64,000 nt of DNA from Chryseobacterium herbae. GTDB taxonomy: Bacteria; Bacteroidota; Bacteroidia; Flavobacteriales; Weeksellaceae. This document shows positions 10,255 to 19,893 of this stretch, one piece after another (the stretch's first letter is position 1; the number at the start of each line of letters is the position of its first letter). The position numbers and the translations under genes were made by a program. Location of the stretch: NCBI RefSeq assembly GCF_025154075.1, contig NZ_JAOAMU010000001.1, forward strand, positions 1,209,608 to 1,273,607, read 5' to 3'. Below the pieces are notes generated by a model. The model worked only from the letters and a program-made list of their open reading frames with translations. It was not told the DNA's origin and made no database searches.

Positions 10255-10872
10255 TTAATGATGATAAATATCCTGATACATTACACCTGCTCTGATTTCT
10301 ACCGGAAGTCTGTTTTCTTCAGGAACAATCGGGCAGTTGTAATCGTAGGCGTTATAGGCACAATAAGGCTGGTAGGATTGGTTGAAATCCAGAACAATCG
10401 TGTTTCCTTTCGGAATTTTCAGATCCATATATTTTCCGCCGCCGTATGTGTCTTTCTCGTTCGTAGCATCGCGGAAGGGAAGAAAAAGATGGTCTTTATA
10501 CTTTTCCTGTTTGATCAGATCGAGACTTTGGTATAAGGTCAATGTATAAGGTTTCCCGTCCAGTTCAAATGTCGCTTTTCCATATTCACGGTAAGACTTG
10601 GTTTTACCGGAAGAAGTAGGAAGATCAAAAGGCTGTGGATTTTCTGTTTTAACAAATTTAGCAGTCACTCTGTATTTTAAATCAACCAGAAAGAAGGGAT
10701 GTTCTTTAAAATTAGTAAAATTGTCTCCGCGTAAAGGCGTTTCCTTGGGATTAAGATATTCAGCATTAAGTTCTTTTTGAAATTTCTTGATCTCCAAAAT
10801 TTCTTTTGAAGCCTTTTTCTGGGCAAAAATAAACAGTGGGAACAGCAGAAGTATGATTAGGTATTTTTTCAT
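10255..10872 (-). CDS. DUF1684 domain-containing secreted protein
   Basis: The 205-residue product starts with a Sec signal (KKYLIILLLFPLFIFAQ). The body matches DUF1684: GDNFTNFKEHPFFLVDLKYR early, YGKATFELDGKPYTLTLYQ in the middle, and the hallmark C-terminal DFNQSYQPYCAYNAYDYNCP followed by NRLPVEIRAGVMY. The biochemical role of DUF1684 is unknown. It is probably periplasmic and is cotranscribed with the acetyltransferase gene four bases downstream. Confidence 0.85.
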   Translation of the reverse strand: MKKYLIILLLFPLFIFAQKKASKEILEIKKFQKELNAEYLNPKETPLRGDNFTNFKEHPFFLVDLKYRVTAKFVKTENPQPFDLPTSSGKTKSYREYGKATFELDGKPYTLTLYQSLDLIKQEKYKDHLFLPFRDATNEKDTYGGGKYMDLKIPKGNTIVLDFNQSYQPYCAYNAYDYNCPIVPEENRLPVEIRAGVMYQDIYHH

Positions 10873-11006
10873 GAATGCTTCAAATTATAAGTAAAACTAT
10901 GAATTTTTCATGGCATGAAAAGTTAAAATTGTAATAAAAACACACAATCTGTTTTAAATAATACCTGTTCCATTTTCTTTAGCATATTTTTTGACCCAGT
11001 GAGCAC

Positions 11007-12590
11007 ATGGACAGAAAGAAATTCATTAAAACAAGCATTCTCGCTGGAGCAGGTTTTTATTTCCTCAACACGGATCTGTTTAAGGCGATGCAGCCCAAAA
11101 CCGGTCTGCAGGAAAAAGAAATCACCGATGCTCCCATCCTGATTATCGGAAGCGGATATGGAGGTGCTGTTTCTGCCCTGCGTCTCTGTGAAGCCGGAAA
11201 AAAAGTAGTGATGCTGGAGATGGGTCTGAACTGGGAAAAATCAGGAATTCCATTTTCCAATATGCTGAAGCCCGGAAAAAGTGCAGCGTGGCTGAAAAAG
11301 AAAACGATTGCTCCGTTTATGAATATTTTTTCTTTAACCCCATTTACCGGAACGCTGGACAGAATGGATTTTGAGCATATCAATATCTGGGTCGGAAGAG
11401 GTGTTGGCGGCGGTTCTCTTGTCAATGGCGGAATGGCCGTGACTCCCAAGGAAAGCTATTTTAGGGAAGTTTTCCCTGATCTGGATGCTGATAAATTCTA
11501 CAGTACTTATTTCCCATTAGTCCATAAAGAATTAAAAGTCAATGTCATTGGCGAACAGTTTTTAAAAGACTGTCCTTATTACAAATTTACCCGTGTTGGT
11601 GAGGCCGAAGCCCATAAAGCAGGCTTTAAAACAATAAGAGTTCCGAATGTCTACGATTTTCAATACATGGAGAAGGAATATAAAAATGAAGTTCCCCGAT
11701 CGGCTTTCAATACGGAAGTGATTTATGGAAATAATCATGGCAAAAACAGCCTGGATAAAACCTATCTCAAAAAAGCACTGGAAACCGGAAACCTTGAAAT
11801 TCTGGATCTTCACTGTGTAGAAAATATAAAGCTTAATGAAGATAAAACCTATACTTTAAACGTTCAGCAAACGGATACTTCGGGAGCTGTGGTTGCTGAT
11901 AAAGTATTCAACTGTAAAAAACTGATTCTTGCCGCAGGAACTATGGGAACTTTGAGACTGCTGTTAAAATCCAATGCAGTCAATCATTTTCCGATTCATG
12001 AACAGATTGGAAAAAGCTGGGGCAACAATGGTAATTTTATGACCGGCAGAAACTGGGTAAAACCTTTGTCAGGTGGAACTGGTGCCAAACAGTCGACAAT
12101 TCCTGTGGGTGGTATTGATAACTGGGAGGACAAGGAACATCCATTTTTCACAGAGATCGCCCCACTTCCGATGGGCATGGATGTGGCTACCGCTTTATAT
12201 CTGCTGATCAACCGGGTGGATAAAAAAGGAGAAGTTTCTTATAATGTTAATTCCCAAAAACTCAATCTGAACTGGGACCAGAGCAATACTGCGAAAATGA
12301 AGGAGAACGCTGATTATTTCATCAAAAAGATGAACCGGGCCAACGGCGGGACCAGAAGTCATTTTCTGTTTAATAATGGTTTCGGAGCAGATGTGTGCTA
12401 TCATCCGCTGGGAGGCTGTGTATTGGGTAAAGCGACTAATGAATACGGGAAATTAAAGGATCACAACAATCTGTATGTTTTGGATGGCTCTTTAATTCCG
12501 GGAACTATTGGGGTCAATCCGTTTGTAACCATTACGGCTATTGCAGAATACTGTATTGAGAATTTAATCAGACAGAATGAATTTGCCTAA
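11007..12590 (+). CDS. GMC-family FAD oxidoreductase, cholesterol-oxidase-like
   Basis: This 527-residue flavoprotein has the dinucleotide motif PILIIGSGYGGAVSALRL near residue 43, the second FAD signature VGRGVGGGSLVNGGMA near 128, and the GMC C-terminal block CYHPLGGCVLG near 465 followed by LDGSLIPGTIGVNPFVT. The N-terminus (DRKKFIKTSILAGAGFYFL) looks like an export signal without a second arginine, so it may act outside the cytoplasm. The substrate could be a sterol or another alcohol; sequence cannot decide. Its last four bases overlap the convergent aadS-like gene. Confidence 0.82.
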   Translation: MDRKKFIKTSILAGAGFYFLNTDLFKAMQPKTGLQEKEITDAPILIIGSGYGGAVSALRLCEAGKKVVMLEMGLNWEKSGIPFSNMLKPGKSAAWLKKKTIAPFMNIFSLTPFTGTLDRMDFEHINIWVGRGVGGGSLVNGGMAVTPKESYFREVFPDLDADKFYSTYFPLVHKELKVNVIGEQFLKDCPYYKFTRVGEAEAHKAGFKTIRVPNVYDFQYMEKEYKNEVPRSAFNTEVIYGNNHGKNSLDKTYLKKALETGNLEILDLHCVENIKLNEDKTYTLNVQQTDTSGAVVADKVFNCKKLILAAGTMGTLRLLLKSNAVNHFPIHEQIGKSWGNNGNFMTGRNWVKPLSGGTGAKQSTIPVGGIDNWEDKEHPFFTEIAPLPMGMDVATALYLLINRVDKKGEVSYNVNSQKLNLNWDQSNTAKMKENADYFIKKMNRANGGTRSHFLFNNGFGADVCYHPLGGCVLGKATNEYGKLKDHNNLYVLDGSLIPGTIGVNPFVTITAIAEYCIENLIRQNEFA

Positions 12591-13459
12591 GGTTGAGGCA
12601 TTGATTTCACCTCATCCAGGTATTTCCTGATATCATTTTCCAGCTTCTGAGGATATTCAAAATGAAGGTTTTCGGCTAAAGCTGTCCCGAGTTCATGAAA
12701 CAGATCAGCGAAAGCGTACAGTGCACGCCAGTTATCTTCTATATCGCTGGCTGAGAAAGTCGCTTCTACTTTTGTCCAAAGATCTGCAGACAGGTGTTTT
12801 TTGAAAAGGCGGCCGTGTTTATTGGTCGTTATATTGTTCCAGTCGTGGAAACTGGCAATATACCATTCAATGAGCGGAACCAGATAATCTGTCCTGATCA
12901 CATCTTCGGACATGAATTTAGCATAAAAAAGATCACCGCGTTTAAGGCATTTGGCTACATAAGTCGTATCCCACCAGAAATCATTCATCAGTTGCCGGAA
13001 CTTCTGCTCTGTCGGGCGATGGATCATAATGGATTGATAGGTTGGCGGTTTCAAATCTTTAGTCAATTGGTCTTTGTCCACCAAAACTTTATAACCCACA
13101 TCCCAATCCTCCGGAAGAGTGTCTGCCTGAACTTCTTGTATAAACTCTGATTTTTGATATAGTTTAAAATCAACCTTCACATGATCGGTGTACAGCACCA
13201 TTTTCATCGCGTGTTTCCCGTCAAAATAAGTCTCATCTTCTTCCACCATGGAAATGGGTTCGCCAAAAAGGAAGACCCATTGTTTATCTATGACATATTC
13301 CTGCACATTTTCAAAGACCAACTCTACATCAAGGTCACTGAAATCATCTACAGGCGCATAAGGATTCACCAGCGAACTGGTCAGCAGCACAGCACGGACA
13401 TCGGGATTCTTTTCTGCCCAAGTGATGATCTGTTCCAGTTTTTCCTCCCGTGCTTTCAT
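12587..13459 (-). CDS. aadS: Aminoglycoside 6-adenylyltransferase, AadS-like
   Basis: This 290-residue nucleotidyltransferase of the ANT(6) type transfers AMP to streptomycin-like drugs. The N-terminus has the family pattern AVLLTSSLVNP followed by DDFSDLDVELVF, which carries the metal-binding aspartates. HDWNNITTNKHGRLFKKHL near residue 215 is typical of ANT(6). Chryseobacterium and Bacteroides often encode AadS relatives. It lies ten bases downstream of an unknown 135-residue gene on the same strand. No mobile element is next to it, so it is probably resident. Activity on streptomycin is untested. Confidence 0.75.
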   Translation of the reverse strand: MKAREEKLEQIITWAEKNPDVRAVLLTSSLVNPYAPVDDFSDLDVELVFENVQEYVIDKQWVFLFGEPISMVEEDETYFDGKHAMKMVLYTDHVKVDFKLYQKSEFIQEVQADTLPEDWDVGYKVLVDKDQLTKDLKPPTYQSIMIHRPTEQKFRQLMNDFWWDTTYVAKCLKRGDLFYAKFMSEDVIRTDYLVPLIEWYIASFHDWNNITTNKHGRLFKKHLSADLWTKVEATFSASDIEDNWRALYAFADLFHELGTALAENLHFEYPQKLENDIRKYLDEVKSMPQP

Positions 13460-13468
13460 CGTTTTCTG

Positions 13469-13876
13469 TTAAAAAGATTCTGAGATTTTCACCCGATAAA
13501 CATCAAGAGAATTTCTTTTAATAGATTCTACAAAAAATCCGCCTTCTTCAGGAATGACTTCTTTCAGATCAAAGCTTTTACAGTCTCTAGGCAACCCGGA
13601 AAACACTAGTGTAAACCAGAAATCCCGCATAAACGGTACAGCTGTCCAGTTGGGATAAATCGTAATATTTTCAGCATGAATCAGCTTACTTTTATGCTCA
13701 GACTGGTTGTCCAAAAGATAGGTGGAATTCCAGATCCTGATCAGGTTTCCTAAAAACGGTGATGCCGGAAAGCAGCAGTGTACAATGACCTGCTTCTCCT
13801 CTTCTATTTTAGTTTGAAGGGATTCCAGCAGTTCTTTAGCGATAATGGGTTTTACGAGTATTTCTTCAACCTCCAT
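13469..13876 (-). CDS. Conserved hypothetical protein, 135 aa
   Basis: I do not recognise this family. It is a small soluble protein without signal peptide or membrane segment. It has a charged N-terminal helix (AKELLESLQTKIEEEKQ) followed by hydrophobic strands around VIVHCCFPASPFLGNLIRIW and FWFTLVFSGLPRDCKSF. The gene ends ten bases upstream of the aadS-like gene on the same strand, so the two are probably cotranscribed. Codon use looks like its neighbours. Confidence 0.7.
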   Translation of the reverse strand: MEVEEILVKPIIAKELLESLQTKIEEEKQVIVHCCFPASPFLGNLIRIWNSTYLLDNQSEHKSKLIHAENITIYPNWTAVPFMRDFWFTLVFSGLPRDCKSFDLKEVIPEEGGFFVESIKRNSLDVYRVKISESF

Positions 13877-14244
13877 AGATAATGAGTAATAGGTAACGAG
13901 TGGTTAGTTGTGAATTTTGCTTCGCAAGTCAATTGTCAATGGTGAATTTTTCAATTCTGTTTGTAAAATTCACTATTCACATGACAATCGTGAATTTTGG
14001 ATTTTGGATTCTGAATTTCTAAACATGAAGTTAAGAATTGACCATTCACTTGCGAAGCAAAATTGACCATTCACTTTATAATAATTAAATGGTGAATGGG
14101 TCAATTGTGAATTGTGAATTTTTCAATTCTGTCTAAAAGATTCACATTTCACTTGCGAAGCAAAATTCACAATTGACTTTATAATAATTAATGACCTCGA
14201 TAGTCTGAAATCTGATATCTGCCATCTGAAGTCTAATTCACTAT
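13877..14244. repeat. Intergenic block of interspersed repeats
   Basis: No gene is visible. The stretch holds at least three copies of the ACTTGCGAAGCAAAATT core, one forward near 13915 and two reversed near 14045 and 14155. Around them are variants of CAATTGTGAATTTTTCAATTCTGT and TTATAATAATTAA. The copies can pair with each other and would form long imperfect hairpins if transcribed. Confidence 0.75.
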
Positions 14245-15750
14245 TTAATATTCCAATTCCAGTTTTTCTTTTGTATAATTTCTCACTTTCTCAGTAAGTT
14301 CAGCATTGTGAGCTAATTTCTGACCATATGAAGGGACTATTTCCAACAGTTTGTCTTTCCACTCACCCTGTAGTTTTTCAGGGAAGCATTTTTCAAGAAC
14401 GTTCAGCATGGCATACACCGCAGTGGATGCACCCGGAGAAGCACCCAGCAATGAAGCGATAGTTCCGTTTTTATTCACAACCACCTCAGTTCCGAATTCC
14501 AGTTTTCCACCTTCTTTTTCATCTTTTTTGATGATCTGTACTCTCTGTCCGGCTACTTTCAATTCCCAATCTTCTTCGTTAGCGTCTTTGATGAATTCTC
14601 TCAGATGCTGCATTCTCTGGGATTTTGTCATGGCTACCTGCTGAATAAGGTATTTCGTCAGAGGAAGATTATGCCACCAGGCACCAAATAATGATTTTAA
14701 ATTTTTTGTATTAACGCTTTCCGGTAAATCCAAATAACTTCCTTCTTTCAGGAATTTTGTAGAAAATCCGGCAAAAGGTCCGAAAAGTAGGGCTTTTTTA
14801 CCATCAATAATTCTAAGGTCCAGGTGAGGAACAGACATTGGCGGAGCATCTACAGTCGCCTGAGTATATACTTTAGCGTGATGCTTTTCTACCAGTTCCT
14901 GATTATGACTTACCAGCCACTGCCCGGAAACAGGGAAACCTCCGTAACCTTCACTTTCTTTAATATCTGAACTGTCCAAAAGAGGAAGCGCATATCCGCC
15001 GGCACCGATGAATACAAAGTCAGCAACAACTTCCTGCTTGTGATTGTGGATTCTGTCTTTCACCTTCATTTCCCACTTTCCGTTTTCTCTCGGATTAACA
15101 TCTTTTACCTCGTGATATAGGAAAACCTCAACATTGGAATCTTCCAGCAAATGTCTTCCCATTTTTCTGGTTAGCGTTCCAAAATTGACATCGGTCCCCA
15201 TATCCATTTTGGTAGCTGCCATCACTTCAGACTGATTTCTTTTGCTCATCACCAATGGAAGCCATTCTCTGAGTTGCTCATGATCCATAGAATATTCCAT
15301 CCCGGAAAACAGAACGGAATCTGCCATTTTCTCATGACGCTTTCTAAGATATTCAGCATCTTTTTCACCGAACACAAGGCTCATATGCGGACATGAATTG
15401 ATAAAATCTTTAGGATCCTGAACATATCCTTTAGTCACCAGATACGCCCAGAACTGTTTTGACATTTCAAACTGCTCTGCGATACTTTCCGCTTTGGTAA
15501 TATCAACGGTTCCGTCTGGTTTTTCAGGAGTATAATTCAGTTCACAAAAAGCCGAATGCCCCGTCCCTGCGTTATTCCAGGCTGCTGTACTTTCTTTCGC
15601 AAACCTGCCAAGCCTTTCGAATATGGCGATTTCCAGATTGGGATCAAATTCGTGAAGCAGTGTTGCTAAAGTGGCGCTCATGATTCCGCCGCCTATCAGT
15701 ACAACGTCATATTTTGGTTTCGGTGTTCTGCTTGTAAGCGAGTGTGGCAT
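14245..15750 (-). CDS. mqo: Malate:quinone oxidoreductase
   Basis: This peripheral membrane FAD enzyme oxidises malate to oxaloacetate and feeds electrons to the quinone pool. I use the internal ATG at 15750 (MPHSLTSRTP) because it leaves a 501-residue protein that starts shortly before the FAD motif YDVVLIGGGIMSATLATLL; the longer reading frame adds an unlikely 23-residue leader. Other family signatures are AAWNNAGTGHSA near residue 57, TDVNFGTLTRKMG near 185 and LLGASPGASTAVYAMLNVL near the C-terminus. Confidence 0.93.
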   Translation of the reverse strand: MPHSLTSRTPKPKYDVVLIGGGIMSATLATLLHEFDPNLEIAIFERLGRFAKESTAAWNNAGTGHSAFCELNYTPEKPDGTVDITKAESIAEQFEMSKQFWAYLVTKGYVQDPKDFINSCPHMSLVFGEKDAEYLRKRHEKMADSVLFSGMEYSMDHEQLREWLPLVMSKRNQSEVMAATKMDMGTDVNFGTLTRKMGRHLLEDSNVEVFLYHEVKDVNPRENGKWEMKVKDRIHNHKQEVVADFVFIGAGGYALPLLDSSDIKESEGYGGFPVSGQWLVSHNQELVEKHHAKVYTQATVDAPPMSVPHLDLRIIDGKKALLFGPFAGFSTKFLKEGSYLDLPESVNTKNLKSLFGAWWHNLPLTKYLIQQVAMTKSQRMQHLREFIKDANEEDWELKVAGQRVQIIKKDEKEGGKLEFGTEVVVNKNGTIASLLGASPGASTAVYAMLNVLEKCFPEKLQGEWKDKLLEIVPSYGQKLAHNAELTEKVRNYTKEKLELEY

Positions 15751-16106
15751 AATTCTAAAATTTACATCAAATTTCGGGAAAAGTTTTATAAGTATGGATG
15801 GGTTTAACGATTTTAACACGTTAATTTTTATTGTTAAAACAGTTTCCGAACAGGCAAAAAATTTCTATGGATACGGTCTATGATTTTCTATCGAAACAAG
15901 CAATCAAATCGTTCGTTGATTTCCTGAAATGACCATTTACAGCCAATCCTAAAATTTTACAAAAATTAAGTAAGATCAATTAAAATATATGCTAACTTTA
16001 ATATCTTAGCTTATAATTTGCCTATACCACCCATATTTTAACCATTCACCTTTATAGGGTTTAATGAATAATCATTTTTGGGGATATTTGCTTAATACTT
16101 AATGAT
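15751..16106. other. Divergent intergenic region mqo/pepP
   Basis: It separates the divergent mqo and M24 peptidase genes. I see no open reading frame with coding character and no RNA hairpin. AT-rich stretches such as TTATAATTTGC near 16012 could be -7 promoter elements for the peptidase gene, but no TTTG box at the right distance is evident. Confidence 0.5.
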
Positions 16107-17504
16107 ATGTTTGAAAAAAAGGTGTACCTCCAAAGACGTGCTGCGTTACAGTCGAAATTAAATTCCGGGATATTGCTCTTTTTGGGTAATGAAGACAGCC
16201 CGATGAATTTTAAAGATAATATCTATCATTTCAGACAGGACAGTACCTTTTTGTATTATTTTGGAATCAATGAGCCTTCACTAGCCGCTATCATTGATCT
16301 TGACGAAGATGTAACCATTCTCTTCGGAAATGAAATGAGTATTGATGATATTGTATGGATGGGCAGGCAGAAAACATTAGCCGAAAAAAGTGCTGATTCC
16401 GGTCTATCAAAAATTCTTCCGTTGGATCAGCTCGGGAACTATCTCAAAAAATATCAGGAGAAAAACCGTTCCGTTCATTTTTTACCGCCTTACCGCCCGG
16501 AAAATATAATTAAACTGACGAACTGGTTTAATATCCCTACAGATCAGCTGAAAGAGCGCGCATCATTAAGCTTCATAAAAGCCGTTGTCGCACAGCGTTC
16601 AATTAAATCAACTGAGGAAATTGCAGAATTAGACCGTGCAGCAGCAATCTCGGCTGATATCCATTTAATGGTCATGCAACATACAAAACCAGGAATGTAC
16701 GAACGTGAACTTGCCGCTAAGATACAAAGTGAAGCACTGGCTTCAGGAGGGAATCTGGCTTATCCTGTTATTTTAACGGTTCAGGGGGAAATTCTTCATA
16801 ATCATTATTATGGCAATCAGCTTAAGGAAGGACAATTGGTTTTAAATGATTCCGGAGTGGAAACCGCTTTAGGATATGCCGGCGACCTTACGCGTACTTT
16901 TCCTGTGGGTAAGACATTCAGTGCTGAACAAAAGGATGTGTATGATATTGTACTGAATGCCTATCATCATGCTAAAGACTTATTAGCACCCGGTGTAAGA
17001 TATCTGGATGTACACCTGGCTTCGTGCAAAATTCTGGCACAGGGATTAAAAGATATCGGTCTGATGAATGGAAATATTGATGATGCCGTACAAGCTGGTG
17101 CTCATGCGATGTTTTTTCAATGCGGTACAGGTCATATGATGGGTCTGGATGTTCATGATATGGAAGATTTAGGCGAACAGTACGTAGGTTATACGGATGA
17201 TCTTATTAAAAATACAACCCAGTTTGGTCTTAAATCTTTAAGATTAGGCAAAGAACTAGAAGCAGGTTATGTACTAACCGTTGAGCCGGGTATTTATATC
17301 ATTCCTGAACTCATCGACCGTTGGAAAGCATCCAATCAGTTTGCTGAGTATATCAATTACGATAAACTGGAAACATTCAGAAATTTCAGCGGCATCAGAG
17401 TGGAAGATGACTTTATGATTACTGACAGTGGAAGCAGAATGTTGGGTAAACATTTGGCCGTAACTACTGAAGAAATCGAATCGATCAGAAGTGAGGCTTA
17501 CTAA
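16107..17504 (+). CDS. Aminopeptidase P / prolidase-type M24 metallopeptidase
   Basis: This 465-residue protein has a creatinase-like N-terminal domain (FRQDSTFLYYFGINEPSLAA near residue 42) and a pita-bread M24 catalytic domain. The five metal ligands can be placed: Asp in LNDSGVE, Asp in YAGDLTRTFPVG, His in GTGHMMGLDVHD, Glu in TVEPGIYI and Glu in SGIRVEDDF. It should cleave N-terminal Xaa-Pro bonds in the cytoplasm. It is a single gene followed by an AraC regulator 160 bases downstream. Confidence 0.9.
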   Translation: MFEKKVYLQRRAALQSKLNSGILLFLGNEDSPMNFKDNIYHFRQDSTFLYYFGINEPSLAAIIDLDEDVTILFGNEMSIDDIVWMGRQKTLAEKSADSGLSKILPLDQLGNYLKKYQEKNRSVHFLPPYRPENIIKLTNWFNIPTDQLKERASLSFIKAVVAQRSIKSTEEIAELDRAAAISADIHLMVMQHTKPGMYERELAAKIQSEALASGGNLAYPVILTVQGEILHNHYYGNQLKEGQLVLNDSGVETALGYAGDLTRTFPVGKTFSAEQKDVYDIVLNAYHHAKDLLAPGVRYLDVHLASCKILAQGLKDIGLMNGNIDDAVQAGAHAMFFQCGTGHMMGLDVHDMEDLGEQYVGYTDDLIKNTTQFGLKSLRLGKELEAGYVLTVEPGIYIIPELIDRWKASNQFAEYINYDKLETFRNFSGIRVEDDFMITDSGSRMLGKHLAVTTEEIESIRSEAY

Positions 17505-17663
17505 AAAATCTTTTATCGGAGGTATTATTATCATTAGAACTTTCTTCTAAAGGTTTTTTCAAATATTACCAAACTATAGCAGGATTTTAACCCAATTAAA
17601 TATTCGTTCTGTATTTTTAGGTTAATATTATTAATTTCGCCTAAGTTAATTAGTCAAATTAAT

Positions 17664-18566
17664 ATGAAAGTATTGCCATTTACGATCCTTGTACCTCAGG
17701 ACAAAAGTGTGATATCGGAGTATATCGAACTTCCTTATTTTTACCAGTATCTTCACAGGCACGATGAATGGCAGATTACCTATATAGAAAGCGGTGAAGG
17801 AACTTTGATTGCTGGTAATGATATGCACGCTTTCCGTCCCGGAGATGTCTTTGTGATCGGTGCTAAGCTTCCCCATTTATTTAAAAGCAATGCCGAATAT
17901 TTTGCCGATGACAAAGAAAAGGTGATCAAAGCCTGTTCCGTCTACTTCAACCCCAATGGTATTCTCGCTCCTTTGTTCGGCCTGCCAGAAATGAAGATGG
18001 CCTGTGCTTTTTTGAACAAGAATAAGCACGGTTTTAAAGTTCCCTCCGGCGTTGCAGAAGATATAATTCCACAAATATTTACGGTTCATCAGGCAACAGG
18101 TGTGGATGTATTATTAAGTTTTGTGAAACTGATTAATACATTACAGGATCTGAATGAAAATATAGAATTGCTCTGTTCCGATCTGTATTCATCCAATTTC
18201 AGTGAGAATGAAGGGATGCGGCTGAGTAAAATCATTAATTTCATTACGGACAATTATAGTAATCCTATCTCCCTGGAAGATGTCGCCAACACTGCTTTTA
18301 TGACGCCACAGGCTTTTTGCAGGTATTTCAAGAAACATACAGGCCATACCTTTATTTCTTTTCTGAATGAAGTAAGGATTAATGCTGCATGTAAAAACCT
18401 TATTACCGGAGAAAATGCAGACTGCATTTCAGAAGCGGCCTATAAAGCCGGTTTTAATAGCATTACCAATTTCAACAGGGTATTTAAAAGTATTATTGGT
18501 CAGTCTCCAAGAATGTACATCAATACGTACCATAACGTGAGCAAGGTAAACCATATGGATTATTAA
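17664..18566 (+). CDS. AraC family transcriptional regulator with cupin sensor domain
   Basis: This 300-residue regulator has an N-terminal cupin-like domain (HRHDEWQITYIESGEGTLI near residue 32, FRPGDVFVIGAKLPHLF near 57) and a C-terminal AraC DNA-binding domain with two helix-turn-helix motifs (ISLEDVANTAFMTPQAFCRY near 200 and ISEAAYKAGFNSITNFNRVF near 252). It probably senses a small ligand, perhaps a sugar. Its target is not evident from the neighbours. The sequence TAATTTCG lies 25 bases upstream. A bidirectional terminator follows. Confidence 0.9.
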   Translation: MKVLPFTILVPQDKSVISEYIELPYFYQYLHRHDEWQITYIESGEGTLIAGNDMHAFRPGDVFVIGAKLPHLFKSNAEYFADDKEKVIKACSVYFNPNGILAPLFGLPEMKMACAFLNKNKHGFKVPSGVAEDIIPQIFTVHQATGVDVLLSFVKLINTLQDLNENIELLCSDLYSSNFSENEGMRLSKIINFITDNYSNPISLEDVANTAFMTPQAFCRYFKKHTGHTFISFLNEVRINAACKNLITGENADCISEAAYKAGFNSITNFNRVFKSIIGQSPRMYINTYHNVSKVNHMDY

Positions 18567-18578
18567 CAGACAAAAAAA

Positions 18579-18604
18579 CCGCCATTATACTAAATGACGG
18601 TTAA
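18579..18604. terminator. Bidirectional intrinsic terminator
   Basis: AACCG and CGGTT with inner CAT and ATG pair around TATACTAA. A-rich sequence lies on the left and T-rich sequence on the right. It sits between the convergent AraC and gpsA genes and can serve both. Confidence 0.75.
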
Positions 18605-18626
18605 TTATTTTTAAGTTGTATTAAAT

Positions 18627-19667
18627 TTAATTCAGTTTTGCCGTTAATTTTTTAAACTGCTTTTCCGCATTCTTGCCTTCATAAAGAATGGCGTAAACGG
18701 TATCAATGATCGGAAGTTTAAGATGTTTCTGCTTGGCTGTTTTATAGATAGAATCTGCTGCATAATACCCTTCTGCCACCATGTTCATAGACTGGATTGC
18801 AGATTTTACGGTATATCCTTTTCCGATAAGGTTTCCTAAGCTTCGGTTTCTGGAGAAAAGAGAATATGCCGTTACCAGAAGATCCCCCAGATAAGCACTT
18901 TCGTTCACATCTCTTGGCGCTTCGTATACCGCTTCCAGGAAGATTTCCATTTCACGGATCGCATTAGAAACAAAAACGGCAGTGAAGTTATCCCCATAAC
19001 CAAGTCCACTTGCTATTCCCGCTCCGATGGCGAAAATATTTTTAAGAATCGCACTGTATTCATTTCCTAAAATATCTTTACTGGAATGTACTTTGATAAA
19101 ATCTGAACCGAAAATTCCTGCCAGTTTATCAGCTGTCTCATCCTCCACGGCAGCAACGGTAAGGTAAGAAAGTCTTTCCATAGCGACTTCTTCCGCGTGA
19201 CATGGTCCTGCAATAACAGCCTGGTTTCTGAAGCCGATTTTAAATTCGTCTCTTAAATAATGCGCTACCACATCATTTACTTTAGGAATAATCCCTTTAA
19301 TTGCAGAAACAAAAATTTTGTCCCCATATTCACAGGTCATTTTATCCATCGTATCCGACAGGTAAATGGAAGGTGTGGCCAATACGATGACATCGCAGGC
19401 GCTCACCAACTCGTTGATATCTGTGGTAAGTTTTAGACTTTTAAGATTAAAATTAACGGCTGTAAGATAAGATGGGTTGTGTCCGCGGAGTTCAATAGCT
19501 CCTTTTACGAATTCACTTCTTACGCACCAGTGTACCGTTTTACAGTTTTCAACCAGCATTTTTACGATAGCGGTAGCAAAACTTCCGCTTCCTACTACTC
19601 CTACAGAAACGTCGTTCTTATTCTTTTTTGGATTAGAAGATTCTGAAATTATTTTCTTTTTAGCCAT
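18627..19667 (-). CDS. gpsA: NAD(P)-dependent glycerol-3-phosphate dehydrogenase
   Basis: It reduces dihydroxyacetone phosphate to glycerol-3-phosphate for phospholipid synthesis. I use the ATG at 19667 (MAKKKIISES) because the cofactor motif VGVVGSGSFATAIVKML then falls near residue 22, after a short lysine-rich tail; the longer frame has an implausible hydrophobic leader. Further signatures are VSAIKGIIP near 120, GPCHAEEVAMERLS near 150 and the catalytic-lysine region EYSAILKNIFAIGAGIASGL near 205. Confidence 0.93.
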   Translation of the reverse strand: MAKKKIISESSNPKKNKNDVSVGVVGSGSFATAIVKMLVENCKTVHWCVRSEFVKGAIELRGHNPSYLTAVNFNLKSLKLTTDINELVSACDVIVLATPSIYLSDTMDKMTCEYGDKIFVSAIKGIIPKVNDVVAHYLRDEFKIGFRNQAVIAGPCHAEEVAMERLSYLTVAAVEDETADKLAGIFGSDFIKVHSSKDILGNEYSAILKNIFAIGAGIASGLGYGDNFTAVFVSNAIREMEIFLEAVYEAPRDVNESAYLGDLLVTAYSLFSRNRSLGNLIGKGYTVKSAIQSMNMVAEGYYAADSIYKTAKQKHLKLPIIDTVYAILYEGKNAEKQFKKLTAKLN

Positions 19668-19893
19668 AATTGGAATGTGAACTGCAAATATATTAAAACA
19701 AAGGCGGAACAAGGACTTTGGGACTATGATAAAAACTACTTTCTGAAAAAATTAACACTTCAACACAATTAAATATCTAATTAGACGTTAAATACAAAAA
19801 AAACTAACTTTTATTTAAAAATATGCCTCAAATAGTATTTTTAATTAAATTTGCAGGCTTAAAACCGTTTTGTAATTTACTAAGAGAAGAAAT

